Source of the DNA: Azotobacter vinelandii
GTDB lineage: Bacteria; Pseudomonadota; Gammaproteobacteria; Pseudomonadales; Pseudomonadaceae
Assembly: GCF_001571105.1 (NCBI RefSeq)
Contig: NZ_BCTD01000017.1
Length of the DNA: 64,000 nt
Direction: 5' to 3' (one strand)
In this document: piece by piece, positions 17,297-25,711 of the stretch
Position numbering within the stretch: the first letter of the stretch is position 1
Layout of the letters: each line of letters starts with the position of its first letter
Program-made: the position numbers and the translations under genes
The notes under the pieces: model-generated
Databases searched by the model: none
What the model was told of the DNA's origin: nothing
Seen by the model: the letters and a program-made list of their open reading frames with translations, nothing else

Positions 17297-19444
17297 ATGA
17301 ATGAGATCGCCCGTCCGACATCGTTCCGGGACGGCCTGTTCCGGGGTTCGCCGGGCAAAGTCGCCATGGCCTTGTTATTGGCCCATGGGCAATTGTACGC
17401 GCAGGAGGACAAGAACGAAGAAAACCCCACCCTGGGCACGGTGGTCGTCCAGCATGAAAGACTGACCCCGGCGGAACAGGCCAGGACCCGGATCGAAAAC
17501 ATTCCGGGCGGCGCCAGCGTCGTCGACAGCGCCCAGGTGGAACTGGGCAAGGCGGCCACCGTGCAGGACATCCTGGCCTATCAGCCGGGCGTATTCGTGC
17601 AGAGCGTCGGCGGCAACGATGCCATCAAGGTGTCCATCCGCGGCTCCGGCATCCAGTCGGCGCCGGGCAACATGACCGAGGGGATCAAGTTTCTTTTCGA
17701 CGGCCTGGCGCTGACCGGGCCGGGCGGCACCTCCTATGAACTGTTCGAGCCGCTCGGACTCGACCATACGGAAGTGCTGCGCGGCGCCAACGCCTTCGAC
17801 TACGGCGCGGTGACGCTGGGCGGCGCGATCAACTTCGTCAGCGCCAACGGCCTGAACGCGCCGGGCACCCGGGTGCACGTCGAAGGCGGCAAGTACGGCT
17901 ACCGCAAGGCGTTCGCAGGCACCGGCGGTACCCTGGGCGACGCCGACTACCATTTCAGCGTGAAGGAATCCCGCCGCGACGGCTTCCAGCGGCAGACCTT
18001 CAAGCGGGCCGAGGGCCTGTCGGCCAACCTGGGCTACCGCTTCAGCCCCGACCTGGAGTCGCGGCTGATCCTGCGCTACAACGAGGAGTTCCACGAGCAG
18101 TCCGCGCCGCTGACCCGCGCCCGGTTGCACCACGATCCCTCGGACACCACCAGCGCCTACCGGGTCTCGCGCAGCAACGTGGACAAGTACGGCTCCTTCC
18201 TGGCCGGCCTCAAGACCACCTGGCAGATCGACGACCATTCCCTGCTGGAAGTCGGGCTGGCCTACTACAAATACCCACAGAAACTGAACCGCTACAGCAC
18301 CACGCCCAGCACCTCGGATTACCGCGACCTCAACCCCTCGATCCGCTACATCCGCAACGACACCCTGTTCGGCCTGCCCAGCGAGACCATCGCCAGTTGG
18401 TACTACACCCGGCACGTCAAGGGCGAGACCGACGCCTACCAGAGGAACGCCGACGGCTCCCTGACCCATACCAAGAAGAGCCGCTACAAGGGCTCCTACG
18501 ACAACGTGTTCGTGCTGGGCAATACCCTGGACCTGACCCGCGACCTGAAACTGCTGACCGGGCTCACCGCCATCCAGGTCCGGCGCGACGTCGAGTTGGC
18601 GTATTCGGCGGCACCGATCAACAGCGGCTACTCCGACCGGGTCAACTACGACAACTGGAGCCTGGCACCGCGCCTGGGGCTGAGCTGGCAGCTCAACCCG
18701 ACCCTGCAGGTGTTCGCCAACGCCAGCCGCTCGATCAACCCGGTGGCCACCTGGGGCTACTCGCCTTCCACCTTCAGCACCGCGGTCAACTTCGTCAAGC
18801 AGTTGGAGGAGCAGAAGGCGAACACCCTGGAAGTGGGTCTGCGCGTCAAGACGGAGCGCCTCGACGGCAGCCTGGTTCTCTACCGCTCTTGGCTGCGCGA
18901 CGAACTGCTGACGGTGGAACTCAGTCCCACCACCGAGACCTCCTCGGCGCTGGTCACCACCTCCAACGCCGACAAGACCATGCACCAGGGCGTGGAGGCC
19001 GGACTGGCGGCGACCCTGTGGGAGCATGGCGGCCACCGCTTGAACCTGCGCCAGGCCTACACCTTCAGCGACTTCCGCTTCCGTGGCGACGACACCTTCG
19101 GTTCCAACTACCTGCCCAACGTGCCGCGCCACATCTACCAGGCCGAACTGCACTACCAACAGGCCGGCGGTTTCTACGCCAGCCTGAACGTGCAGGCCCG
19201 TTCCGACTACTACATCGACTACGCCAACACCTTCAAATCCAACGGCTACGCCCTGCTCGGCGCCCGCCTGGGCTACCAGGCGCCGCAGCGCAAATGGTCG
19301 GTGTTCCTGGACGGCAGCAACCTCACCGACCGCGAATACGCCTCCAGCACCAACGTCGTCTACGACGCCCAGGGCAAGGACACGGCCTCCTTCTATCCCG
19401 GCGACGGCATCGGCGTGGTGGCCGGCCTCGACTTCCGTTTCTGA
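17297..19444 (+). CDS. TonB-dependent outer membrane receptor (sulfur-cluster type)
   Basis: This 715-residue protein is a complete TonB-dependent receptor. A hydrophobic segment (VAMALLLAHGQLYAQ, about 22-36) forms the signal peptide. The plug domain follows, with VSIRGSGIQSAPGNMTEGIKF (two pieces around 112-132) and EVLRGANAFDYGAVTLGGAINF; the 22-strand barrel then ends in VVAGLDFRF with the terminal Phe needed for assembly. There is no N-terminal STN domain, so it is a plain transporter. It is flanked by two LLM monooxygenases and a sulfonate-type binding protein rather than by iron genes, pointing to uptake of a larger organosulfur compound. A 292-base leader separates it from the first monooxygenase, so it may have its own promoter. 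Confidence 0.92.
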   Translation: MNEIARPTSFRDGLFRGSPGKVAMALLLAHGQLYAQEDKNEENPTLGTVVVQHERLTPAEQARTRIENIPGGASVVDSAQVELGKAATVQDILAYQPGVFVQSVGGNDAIKVSIRGSGIQSAPGNMTEGIKFLFDGLALTGPGGTSYELFEPLGLDHTEVLRGANAFDYGAVTLGGAINFVSANGLNAPGTRVHVEGGKYGYRKAFAGTGGTLGDADYHFSVKESRRDGFQRQTFKRAEGLSANLGYRFSPDLESRLILRYNEEFHEQSAPLTRARLHHDPSDTTSAYRVSRSNVDKYGSFLAGLKTTWQIDDHSLLEVGLAYYKYPQKLNRYSTTPSTSDYRDLNPSIRYIRNDTLFGLPSETIASWYYTRHVKGETDAYQRNADGSLTHTKKSRYKGSYDNVFVLGNTLDLTRDLKLLTGLTAIQVRRDVELAYSAAPINSGYSDRVNYDNWSLAPRLGLSWQLNPTLQVFANASRSINPVATWGYSPSTFSTAVNFVKQLEEQKANTLEVGLRVKTERLDGSLVLYRSWLRDELLTVELSPTTETSSALVTTSNADKTMHQGVEAGLAATLWEHGGHRLNLRQAYTFSDFRFRGDDTFGSNYLPNVPRHIYQAELHYQQAGGFYASLNVQARSDYYIDYANTFKSNGYALLGARLGYQAPQRKWSVFLDGSNLTDREYASSTNVVYDAQGKDTASFYPGDGIGVVAGLDFRF

Positions 19445-19463
19445 CCCAGCAAGGAATCCTCCG

Positions 19464-20810
19464 ATGACGAGCGAAAAACGCCAACTGCGCCTTGGCGCCT
19501 TCCTGTTCACCCCGGGCAACCAGATCGGCGGCTGGCGCCATCCGCGCGCCGTGCCGGAAACCGACCTGGACTTCTCCCGCTACATCCAACTGGCGCAGAC
19601 CGCCGAGCGCGGCAGGCTGGACACCCTGTTCTTCCAGGACACCGTGGGCATCTCCGCCGACACCCTGGCCGACGGCGGCAATTCCGGCTACGGCCGGGCG
19701 GCCTGGCTGGACCCGCTCTCCCTGATCGCGGCCCTGGCCGCGGTGACGCGCCATATCGGCCTGGTCGCCACCGCCACCACCACCTACAACGAGCCTTACC
19801 ACGTGGCCCGCAAGTTCGCCACCATCGACCACATCAGCGACGGCCGCGCCGGCTGGAACCTGGTGACCTCGCAGATTGAGGACGAGGCCGGCAACTTCGG
19901 CTTCGACCGGCACCTGGCCCATGCCGAGCGTTACGCACGGGCCGAGGAGTTCTACGACGTGGTGCGCGGCCTCTGGGACGGCTGGGAGGAAGGCGCCCTG
20001 CTGCGCGACAAGGCCGGCGGCCGCTACATCGACGCTACCAAGATCCATCCCCTGAACCACCGGGGCGAACGCTTCAAGGTACGCGGCCCCCTCAATGTCT
20101 CCCGCTCGCCCCAGGGCCGGCCGGTGGTTTCCCAGGCCGGCGCCTCTCCGGCCGGACGAGAGCTGGCGGCCCGCGGCGCCGACATCGTGTTCACCGCGGC
20201 GCAGACGCTGGAAGAAGCCCAGGCCTTCTACGCCGACGTGAAGCGGCGCGCCCGCGCCCATGGCCGCGACCCGGAGGACATCAAGATCCTGCCCGGCCTG
20301 CTGCCGGTCATCGGCGCCACGCAAAGCGAGGCCCGGGAGAAATACCAGGAACTGCTCGACCTGCTGCCCGCGGACCTGGACGCCAAGCCCCTGCAACGGC
20401 TGGCCGGCGAGCTGGATCTGTCCAGCTACCCGCTGGACGGCCCGCTGCCCGAGCTGCCCTACAACAACTCCGCGCACGGCCGCCAGCAACTGCTGGTGGA
20501 CCTGGCCCGCCGGGAAAACCTGAGCATCCGCCAGTTGGCCCGGCGCTTCGCCCTGGCCGGCGGGCACCAGGTGGTCTACGGCACGCCGGAGACCATCGCC
20601 GACCACCTGCAGCACTGGCTGGAGGAGCGCGGCGCCGACGGCTTCAACCTGCAGTTCCCCTTCTTTCCGGCCCCGTTGGAGGAGTTCGTCGATCAGGTGG
20701 TGCCGGAACTGCAGCGGCGCGGCATTTTCCGCCGCGAATACGAAGGGCGCACGCTGCGCGAAAACCTCGGCCTGGCGATCCCGCAGAACCCCTGGACCGC
20801 CGCCCGCTGA
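19464..20810 (+). CDS. LLM-class FMN-dependent monooxygenase (second of the operon)
   Basis: This 448-residue protein is a paralogue of the gene at 15670 in the NtaA/SnaA/DszA family. Visible signatures are LRLGAFLFTPGNQIGGWRHP, RKFATIDHISDGRAGWNLVTSQ, HAERYARAEEFYDVVRGLWDGWE, LNHRGERFKVRGPLNVSRSPQ and the C-terminal RRGIFRREYEGRTLRENLGL. It lies 19 bases after the TonB receptor and 43 before the binding protein. Two related monooxygenases in one operon suggest sequential oxygenation or two related substrates. No flavin reductase gene is seen, so FMNH2 must be supplied from elsewhere. Confidence 0.9.
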   Translation: MTSEKRQLRLGAFLFTPGNQIGGWRHPRAVPETDLDFSRYIQLAQTAERGRLDTLFFQDTVGISADTLADGGNSGYGRAAWLDPLSLIAALAAVTRHIGLVATATTTYNEPYHVARKFATIDHISDGRAGWNLVTSQIEDEAGNFGFDRHLAHAERYARAEEFYDVVRGLWDGWEEGALLRDKAGGRYIDATKIHPLNHRGERFKVRGPLNVSRSPQGRPVVSQAGASPAGRELAARGADIVFTAAQTLEEAQAFYADVKRRARAHGRDPEDIKILPGLLPVIGATQSEAREKYQELLDLLPADLDAKPLQRLAGELDLSSYPLDGPLPELPYNNSAHGRQQLLVDLARRENLSIRQLARRFALAGGHQVVYGTPETIADHLQHWLEERGADGFNLQFPFFPAPLEEFVDQVVPELQRRGIFRREYEGRTLRENLGLAIPQNPWTAAR

Positions 20811-20853
20811 AGCAGGGCCGGACGGCTCCCCTTCGAGCAACAGGAAATCCCCC

Positions 20854-21921
20854 ATGAGCATGATCGCAAACCTGCCCGGCAGACTCCTGATCCTCCTCTC
20901 GCTGGCGCTGCTGGCGGCCTGTGGCGCGGACCCCGAGCCGCCCCGCCCGTCCGCCGGCGAGGCGCCGGACCTGTCCGGGGTGGTGCTGCGGGTCGGCGCG
21001 CCGAACAAGATCGGCAACCGTCCCTACCTGCAGGTGGCCGGGCAACTGGAGAACCTGCCCTACCGCATCGAATGGTCGGAATTCTCCGCCACTCCGGCGC
21101 TCCTGGAGGCGCTGCGCGGCGGCAACATCGACATCGGCGGCAACGGCGGCTCCACCGGCATCCTCTTCGAGGTCGCCAACAACACCGACAGCGGCATCAA
21201 GGTGATCGCCGCCGGACGCGCGGTCTCGACGGGCGCCGGCGCCGCCATCCTGGTGCGCGGCGACTCGCCCTACAAAGGCATCGCCGACCTCGGGGGCACC
21301 CGCTTTTCCGTGGTCAAGGGCACCGGCAGCCAGTACCTGCTGGGCCAGGCGCTGAAAAAGGAAAACCTCGGCCTGGACGACCTGCAACTGCTCCATTTGA
21401 CCAACGACGCCGCCCTGGCCGCCCTGCTCGCCGGACACATCGACGCCTGGGCCACCTGGGACCCCCAGGCCAGCGTGCTGCAGTCGCACCCCGACCTGCG
21501 CCTGCTGGGCTGGATCGGCAACCCGGACGACTCCTGGACCATCCAGTACGCCTCGCAACAAGCCCTCGACGATCCCGGCAAACGCGCGGCGATCGCCGAC
21601 TTCCTGGGGCGCCTGGCCTATTCCACGGTCTGGGTCGGCCGCCATCCCGAGCAATGGGCCGAGGTCAGCGGGCAACTGACCCGGATCGATCCGGCCGTGA
21701 TGCTCGGGATCGCCCGCAAGACGCGTACCGAATACGGCCTGGACGGGGAACAGCGGACGGCGCTGGAAGCCTCCTTCCGGCGCGAGGCCGATTTCTGGCG
21801 GAGCATCGACGTGATCGGCGCGGCCCCGGAGATTCCCCGGCTGTTCGACCACCGCTTCAACGAACGGATGCTCGAAGCCACCCGCCGGGCCCGACAGACA
21901 CTCGGCGAAACCACGCCGTGA
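20854..21921 (+). CDS. Sulfonate/nitrate-type ABC substrate-binding lipoprotein
   Basis: The 355-residue protein has a lipoprotein signal ending LALLAAC with the lipid-bearing Cys at 23, then a type-2 periplasmic binding fold of the SsuA/NrtA/ThiY group. Segments such as EWSEFSATPALLEALRGGNIDIGGNGG, split at the SsuA-like ligand loop, and GTGSQYLLGQAL and DAWATWDPQ are typical. It would present aliphatic sulfonates or similar anions to an ABC importer, yet no permease or ATPase lies in the cluster. It may share a distant SsuBC-type system or act as a periplasmic carrier after the TonB receptor. Confidence 0.88.
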   Translation: MSMIANLPGRLLILLSLALLAACGADPEPPRPSAGEAPDLSGVVLRVGAPNKIGNRPYLQVAGQLENLPYRIEWSEFSATPALLEALRGGNIDIGGNGGSTGILFEVANNTDSGIKVIAAGRAVSTGAGAAILVRGDSPYKGIADLGGTRFSVVKGTGSQYLLGQALKKENLGLDDLQLLHLTNDAALAALLAGHIDAWATWDPQASVLQSHPDLRLLGWIGNPDDSWTIQYASQQALDDPGKRAAIADFLGRLAYSTVWVGRHPEQWAEVSGQLTRIDPAVMLGIARKTRTEYGLDGEQRTALEASFRREADFWRSIDVIGAAPEIPRLFDHRFNERMLEATRRARQTLGETTP

Positions 21922-21950
21922 CGATCGATCCACGTCGAAAAGGAACCACC

Positions 21951-22781
21951 ATGCCCCAGACCCGCCGCTTTCCCCAGAGCATCTACGCCCTGCCCCTGGC
22001 CGACAACCGCCTGCGCCTCGACCGGGTGCCGCGACAGGCCGATCCGCTCGCCGAGCGCCTGCACCGGCGCCAGCGCCTGGCCGGCGCCTTCCGGCTGTTC
22101 GCCCGGCTGGGCTTCGAAGTGGGGGTGGCCGGGCACTTCACCGCCCGCGACCCCATCGAGACCGACCATTACTGGATCAACCCGCTGGGCGTGCCCTTCT
22201 CCCAGCTCCGCGTCTCGCACCTGCTGCGGGTCGATGGCGAAGGCCGGGTGGTGGAAGGCGACGGCCCCCTCAACAGCGGCGCCCTGAAGCTGCACTACCA
22301 CCTGCAGAAGGCCCGCCCGGAGGTGGTGGGCATCGCCCACTTGCACGGCCTGCACGGTCGCGCCTGGTCCGCCCTGGGCCGCCCGTTCGAGCCGCTGACC
22401 GCCGAGTCGGCGGCCTTCTCCGGCAGCCAGGCGATCTTCCGCCGCCACGACCTGCGCGACGAACAGGGCAACCCGGAACGCCGCCCGGAACGGCTGACCC
22501 GGGCCTTCGTGGACAGCTTCGCCGACAACGACCTGCTGATCTGGCAGAACCACGGCCTCTGGACCACCGGCGCCAGCGTGGAAAGCGCCGCCTGGCGCAG
22601 CATCCTGGCGGACGACAGCGCCCGCACCCACCTGCTGGCCTACGCGGCGGGACGGCCGGTCATCCCCGACGCCGCGCTGGCGGCGGCCTCCATCGCCCCC
22701 GACAAGGAACTGGCCGACTGGCTGAACTTCCTGCCCCTGTGGGACCGGATCAGCGCCGAGGAGCCGGACCTGCTGGACTGA
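21951..22781 (+). CDS. Class II aldolase/adducin-family protein
   Basis: This 276-residue protein has the class II aldolase fold. The candidate metal-binding pair HxH is in AHLHGLHG, followed by a distal WQNHGLW His. Related proteins are zinc-dependent aldolases or decarboxylases acting on small sugar phosphates and hydroxy acids. AAAGGA precedes the ATG at 21951; a much longer overlapping frame is a shadow of the binding-protein gene. Last in the sulfur operon, it may handle the carbon skeleton after desulfonation. Its 3' end overlaps the convergent lysR gene by 32 bases. Confidence 0.85.
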   Translation: MPQTRRFPQSIYALPLADNRLRLDRVPRQADPLAERLHRRQRLAGAFRLFARLGFEVGVAGHFTARDPIETDHYWINPLGVPFSQLRVSHLLRVDGEGRVVEGDGPLNSGALKLHYHLQKARPEVVGIAHLHGLHGRAWSALGRPFEPLTAESAAFSGSQAIFRRHDLRDEQGNPERRPERLTRAFVDSFADNDLLIWQNHGLWTTGASVESAAWRSILADDSARTHLLAYAAGRPVIPDAALAAASIAPDKELADWLNFLPLWDRISAEEPDLLD

Positions 22782-23694
22782 ACGGCATCCCGCCGCATGC
22801 CGGGGCCTGTCCCGGACACAGATATGCGACGAGGCGGCGGATGGCCGTATCGCCCGCCTCATGGCGGCGCAGGCACACGCGCAGATCCCGCCGGGCCCAG
22901 GCATCCCGCAGGGATACGCTGGCGAGCGCCATCGTCTGCGCGGCACGCCTGGCGGTGGTTTCGGGGACGATGCCGATGCCGACGCCCGCCTGCGCCATCA
23001 GGCAGATGGCGTCGAAGCTGCGGAGCTGAACCCGCAAGCGCAGCCTGCGGCCTTCCCGCAACGCCCGGTCCGCGAGGAATCGCTGCAGTGCGCTCGCCCG
23101 ATCGAGACCGATGAAGTCACGCCCCAGGACATCGGCGAAAGCGATGGAGGAGGCGCCGGCGAGCGGGTCGCGCGACGACGCCACGATCACGAAACGATCC
23201 GAGCGGAACGGCAGGGTCGACAGCGCGCCGGTATCGACGGTCCCGGCCACGATGCCGATATCGGCGGCGCCTTCCGCGACCAGGCCGACGATCTCGTCGC
23301 TGAGCCGTTCCTGGAGATCGACCGTCGTGCCGGGATGGGCGGCCAGGAAGCGACCGAGGACCTCCGGCAGGAACTCGGTCAGCGCATTGGTGTTGGACAG
23401 CAGCCGGACATGGGCGCCGGCGCCTCCCGAAAAGGCGCCCAGTTCCTCGTGCATCCGGTCGGCCCGCGCCAGCAGGCTGCGCGCATGGGCGAGCAGGGTG
23501 TGTCCGGCCGGCGTCAAGGTCACGCCCTGGCGGCTGCGCTCCAGCAGGCGGGTTCCGAGCATGGCCTCCATGCCACGCACCCGCGTGCTGGCCGCCGCCA
23601 GCGCCGTATGCGCCCGGACCGCGCCGCCCGTGATGCTGCCGGCTTCGGCGATGTGGCGAAACAGGTCGAGATCCGCGAGATCGAGGCGGGCCAT
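22750..23694 (-). CDS. LysR-family transcriptional regulator
   Basis: The 314-residue protein has an N-terminal winged HTH (DLDLFRHIAEAGSITGGAVRAH, split from residue 7 onward, then ASTRVRGMEAMLGTRLLER) and a C-terminal effector-binding domain containing DIGIVAG and GIGIVPE. Many LysR proteins have A-S-x-S in the recognition helix; here it is AAAST. AAGGAT precedes the ATG at 23694. It is divergent from the SLC13-type permease, and the intervening 106 bases hold an inverted repeat, so it most likely controls that gene and itself. The C-terminal end overlaps the aldolase gene tail to tail. Confidence 0.92.
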   Translation of the reverse strand: MARLDLADLDLFRHIAEAGSITGGAVRAHTALAAASTRVRGMEAMLGTRLLERSRQGVTLTPAGHTLLAHARSLLARADRMHEELGAFSGGAGAHVRLLSNTNALTEFLPEVLGRFLAAHPGTTVDLQERLSDEIVGLVAEGAADIGIVAGTVDTGALSTLPFRSDRFVIVASSRDPLAGASSIAFADVLGRDFIGLDRASALQRFLADRALREGRRLRLRVQLRSFDAICLMAQAGVGIGIVPETTARRAAQTMALASVSLRDAWARRDLRVCLRRHEAGDTAIRRLVAYLCPGQAPACGGMPFSPAGPAPRR

Positions 23695-23711
23695 GGCGAT
23701 CCTTCGTTTTT

Positions 23712-23773
23712 CGCGAAGGATACCATGCGAAATCACGGATTCTTCGTCCCATGAGCCGGCATTATCCTTCGCG
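23712..23773. promoter_or_regulatory. Inverted repeat in the lysR/permease divergent promoter
   Basis: CGCGAAGGATA (23712-23722) and its exact inverse TATCCTTCGCG (23763-23773) are separated by 40 bases. A further half ATCCTTCG sits at 23700-23707. Two 11-base arms at this spacing fit a LysR-type recognition and activation pair between the divergent genes. Confidence 0.6.
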
Positions 23774-23800
23774 GACCGGGAATGACGACGAGGCCTCGCG

Positions 23801-25099
23801 ATGATGGAAGAAGCATGGACGGGCGCCGCCCTCGTCGCCCTGACGATCGGCCTCTGGGCGACCGCGCGACTGCCGGAGTATCTCGTCGCGCTGCTGTTCT
23901 TCGCGGCTGCCGCGATCCTGCGCCTCGCTCCGCCTGATATCCTGTTCTCCGGCTTTTCGTCCGCGGCGTTCTGGCTGGTCCTGAGCGGCTTCGTGCTGGG
24001 GACCGCCATCCGCAAGGTCGGCCTGGCCGACCGGATCGCCCGGACACTGGCCATCCACCTCGCCGGCTCCTGGCCCCGCCTGGTCGGCGGCGTGGTCTTG
24101 CTGAGCTACGCCCTGGCCTTCGTCATGCCGTCCAACATGGGGCGCATCGCCTTGCTGATGCCGATCGTCATGGCCCTGGCCGAGCGCGCCGGCCTGGCCG
24201 AAGGCAGCCGCGGTCGCATCGCCCTGGCGCTCGCGGTCGGCTTCGGTACCTTCCAGTTGTCGGCCAGTATCCTGCCCGCCAACGTTCCGAATCTGGTCAT
24301 GGTCGGCGCGGCGGAAAGCGCCTTCGGCGTGCACCTGTCCTACCTGCCATACCTGCTGCTGCACGCGCCGGTACTCGGCGTGCTCAAGGGGCTTGCCCTG
24401 GTGGCCTGTCTCTGCCTGCTGTTTCCCGCCAGGCCACGGCCCATCGAGGCGCCGCCACCGGCCGAGGCATTGAGCCGCGACGAGAAACGCCTGGGATCGC
24501 TGCTGATCGCCACGCTGGCGCTCTGGATGAGCGATGCCGTGCACGGTGTTTCGCCGGCCTGGATCGGCCTGGCCGCCGCCTGCCTCTGCCTGCTGCCGCG
24601 CATCGGCTTCCTGAACGGCGAGGAATTCGCCGCGGGCGTCAATGTCCGCACCTGTATTCATGTGGCCGGCATCCTGGGCCTGGCGGCTTTCGTGAGCCAT
24701 TCCGGACTGGGGAGCGTCATGGGCGAATGGCTGTTGCGGATTCTGCCGCTCGATCCGGCCAGGCCGGGAAACAGTTTCGGCGCGCTGGTGGGCCTGGCCA
24801 GCGCGCTTAACTTCGCGGTCACCGCCAACGGCGTGCCGGCCTTGTTCACACCGCTCGCGCAGAGCCTGGCCGACGCATCCGGTCTACCCCTGCCTGCCGT
24901 GCTGATGGCGCAGGTAATCGGTTATGCCACACCGCTGCTGCCCTACCAGGCAGCGCCGATCGTCGTCGCCATGGGCATGGGGCAGGTAGCGGCCAGGGAT
25001 GGCATCCGGCTTTGCCTGGCGCTCGCCGCCATCACCTTCCTCCTGCTGGTCCCCCTCGATCATGGCTGGTTCGTCCTGCTGGGCTGGATACCTCGCTGA
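23801..25099 (+). CDS. SLC13/DASS-type anion permease
   Basis: The 432-residue membrane protein has about 11-12 hydrophobic segments and resembles the divalent anion:Na+ symporter (SLC13) and CitT/ArsB superfamily. The N-terminal half carries FVMPSNMGRIALLMPI, a SNT-like substrate loop, and the C-terminal half VTANGVPALFTPLAQ. Substrates in the family include sulfate and C4-dicarboxylates. The nearby LysR gene and sulfur operon would fit either. Two adjacent ATGs (23801 and 23804) are possible starts. Confidence 0.8.
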   Translation: MMEEAWTGAALVALTIGLWATARLPEYLVALLFFAAAAILRLAPPDILFSGFSSAAFWLVLSGFVLGTAIRKVGLADRIARTLAIHLAGSWPRLVGGVVLLSYALAFVMPSNMGRIALLMPIVMALAERAGLAEGSRGRIALALAVGFGTFQLSASILPANVPNLVMVGAAESAFGVHLSYLPYLLLHAPVLGVLKGLALVACLCLLFPARPRPIEAPPPAEALSRDEKRLGSLLIATLALWMSDAVHGVSPAWIGLAAACLCLLPRIGFLNGEEFAAGVNVRTCIHVAGILGLAAFVSHSGLGSVMGEWLLRILPLDPARPGNSFGALVGLASALNFAVTANGVPALFTPLAQSLADASGLPLPAVLMAQVIGYATPLLPYQAAPIVVAMGMGQVAARDGIRLCLALAAITFLLLVPLDHGWFVLLGWIPR

Positions 25100-25112
25100 G
25101 CGGCGCAAGGTC

Positions 25113-25475
25113 CTAAGCATTCGGCAGGTGGCCGAGATCGACCGGATCGCCCGGGTGCAGGCCCAGCTTGTCGCGGATATCCCGGAACATGGCGTCGTAT
25201 TCGCCATGCTCGCGCAAGACCGGCCCGAAGCGCGGATGCAGGCCGTTGCGCACGGCGATCCGGGTCAGCGCGTTGAGGAAGTCGAAGGCCATGTCGCGGT
25301 GCAGCTCGCACTCCTCCGCGAAGGGCCGGCCGTCGATCTCGCCCTCCATGCGCATGTGCAGCATCGCCCCCTCCCTGGCGTCTTCGCGCACCTCGTAGTA
25401 GACGTCGCAGATGAAGGCCTGGCGGTTGAGCTTGTCCACCTTCTGCTCGCGATGCGCATGACCGGGTGTGAACAT
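25113..25475 (-). CDS. Small conserved protein, DUF5064-like
   Basis: This 120-residue soluble protein has no signal peptide or membrane segment. The sequence (MFTPGHAHREQKVDK, VYYEVREDAREGAMLHMRMEGE, DFLNALTRIAVRNGLHP, in parts) resembles the Pseudomonas family DUF5064, whose function is unknown. AGGAGG is placed 5 bases before the ATG, so translation looks strong. It is convergent with the permease (13-base gap) and divergent from the DUF3141 operon; the 236-base gap on that side must hold both promoters. I recognise the family only tentatively. Confidence 0.75.
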   Translation of the reverse strand: MFTPGHAHREQKVDKLNRQAFICDVYYEVREDAREGAMLHMRMEGEIDGRPFAEECELHRDMAFDFLNALTRIAVRNGLHPRFGPVLREHGEYDAMFRDIRDKLGLHPGDPVDLGHLPNA

Positions 25476-25711
25476 GGGAGCCTCCTCGTGGTACGGGAAG
25501 CCCGGACCGGGCTTCGCCCGGATTCAGTGTAGGCAGCCCGCCCGCGTCAGCGCCGGTGGGGCGACATCCGGCAGGGCCCGACGCCGCGCGCCGGCCGGAG
25601 GCCATGCACCACCGATCAGCGAACCCCGCCGGGCCAGGTCGAAGGCGACGAACGGCATGGCCGGGACGGCGCCGCCACCTAGACTCTGCCCCGAAATACG
25701 CTCAAAGGGGC

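Noticed and set aside
17297..19444. Siderophore receptor
   Set aside because: It is a TonB receptor but lacks an STN domain, FecIR genes or a Fur box nearby; its neighbours are sulfur-type monooxygenases.
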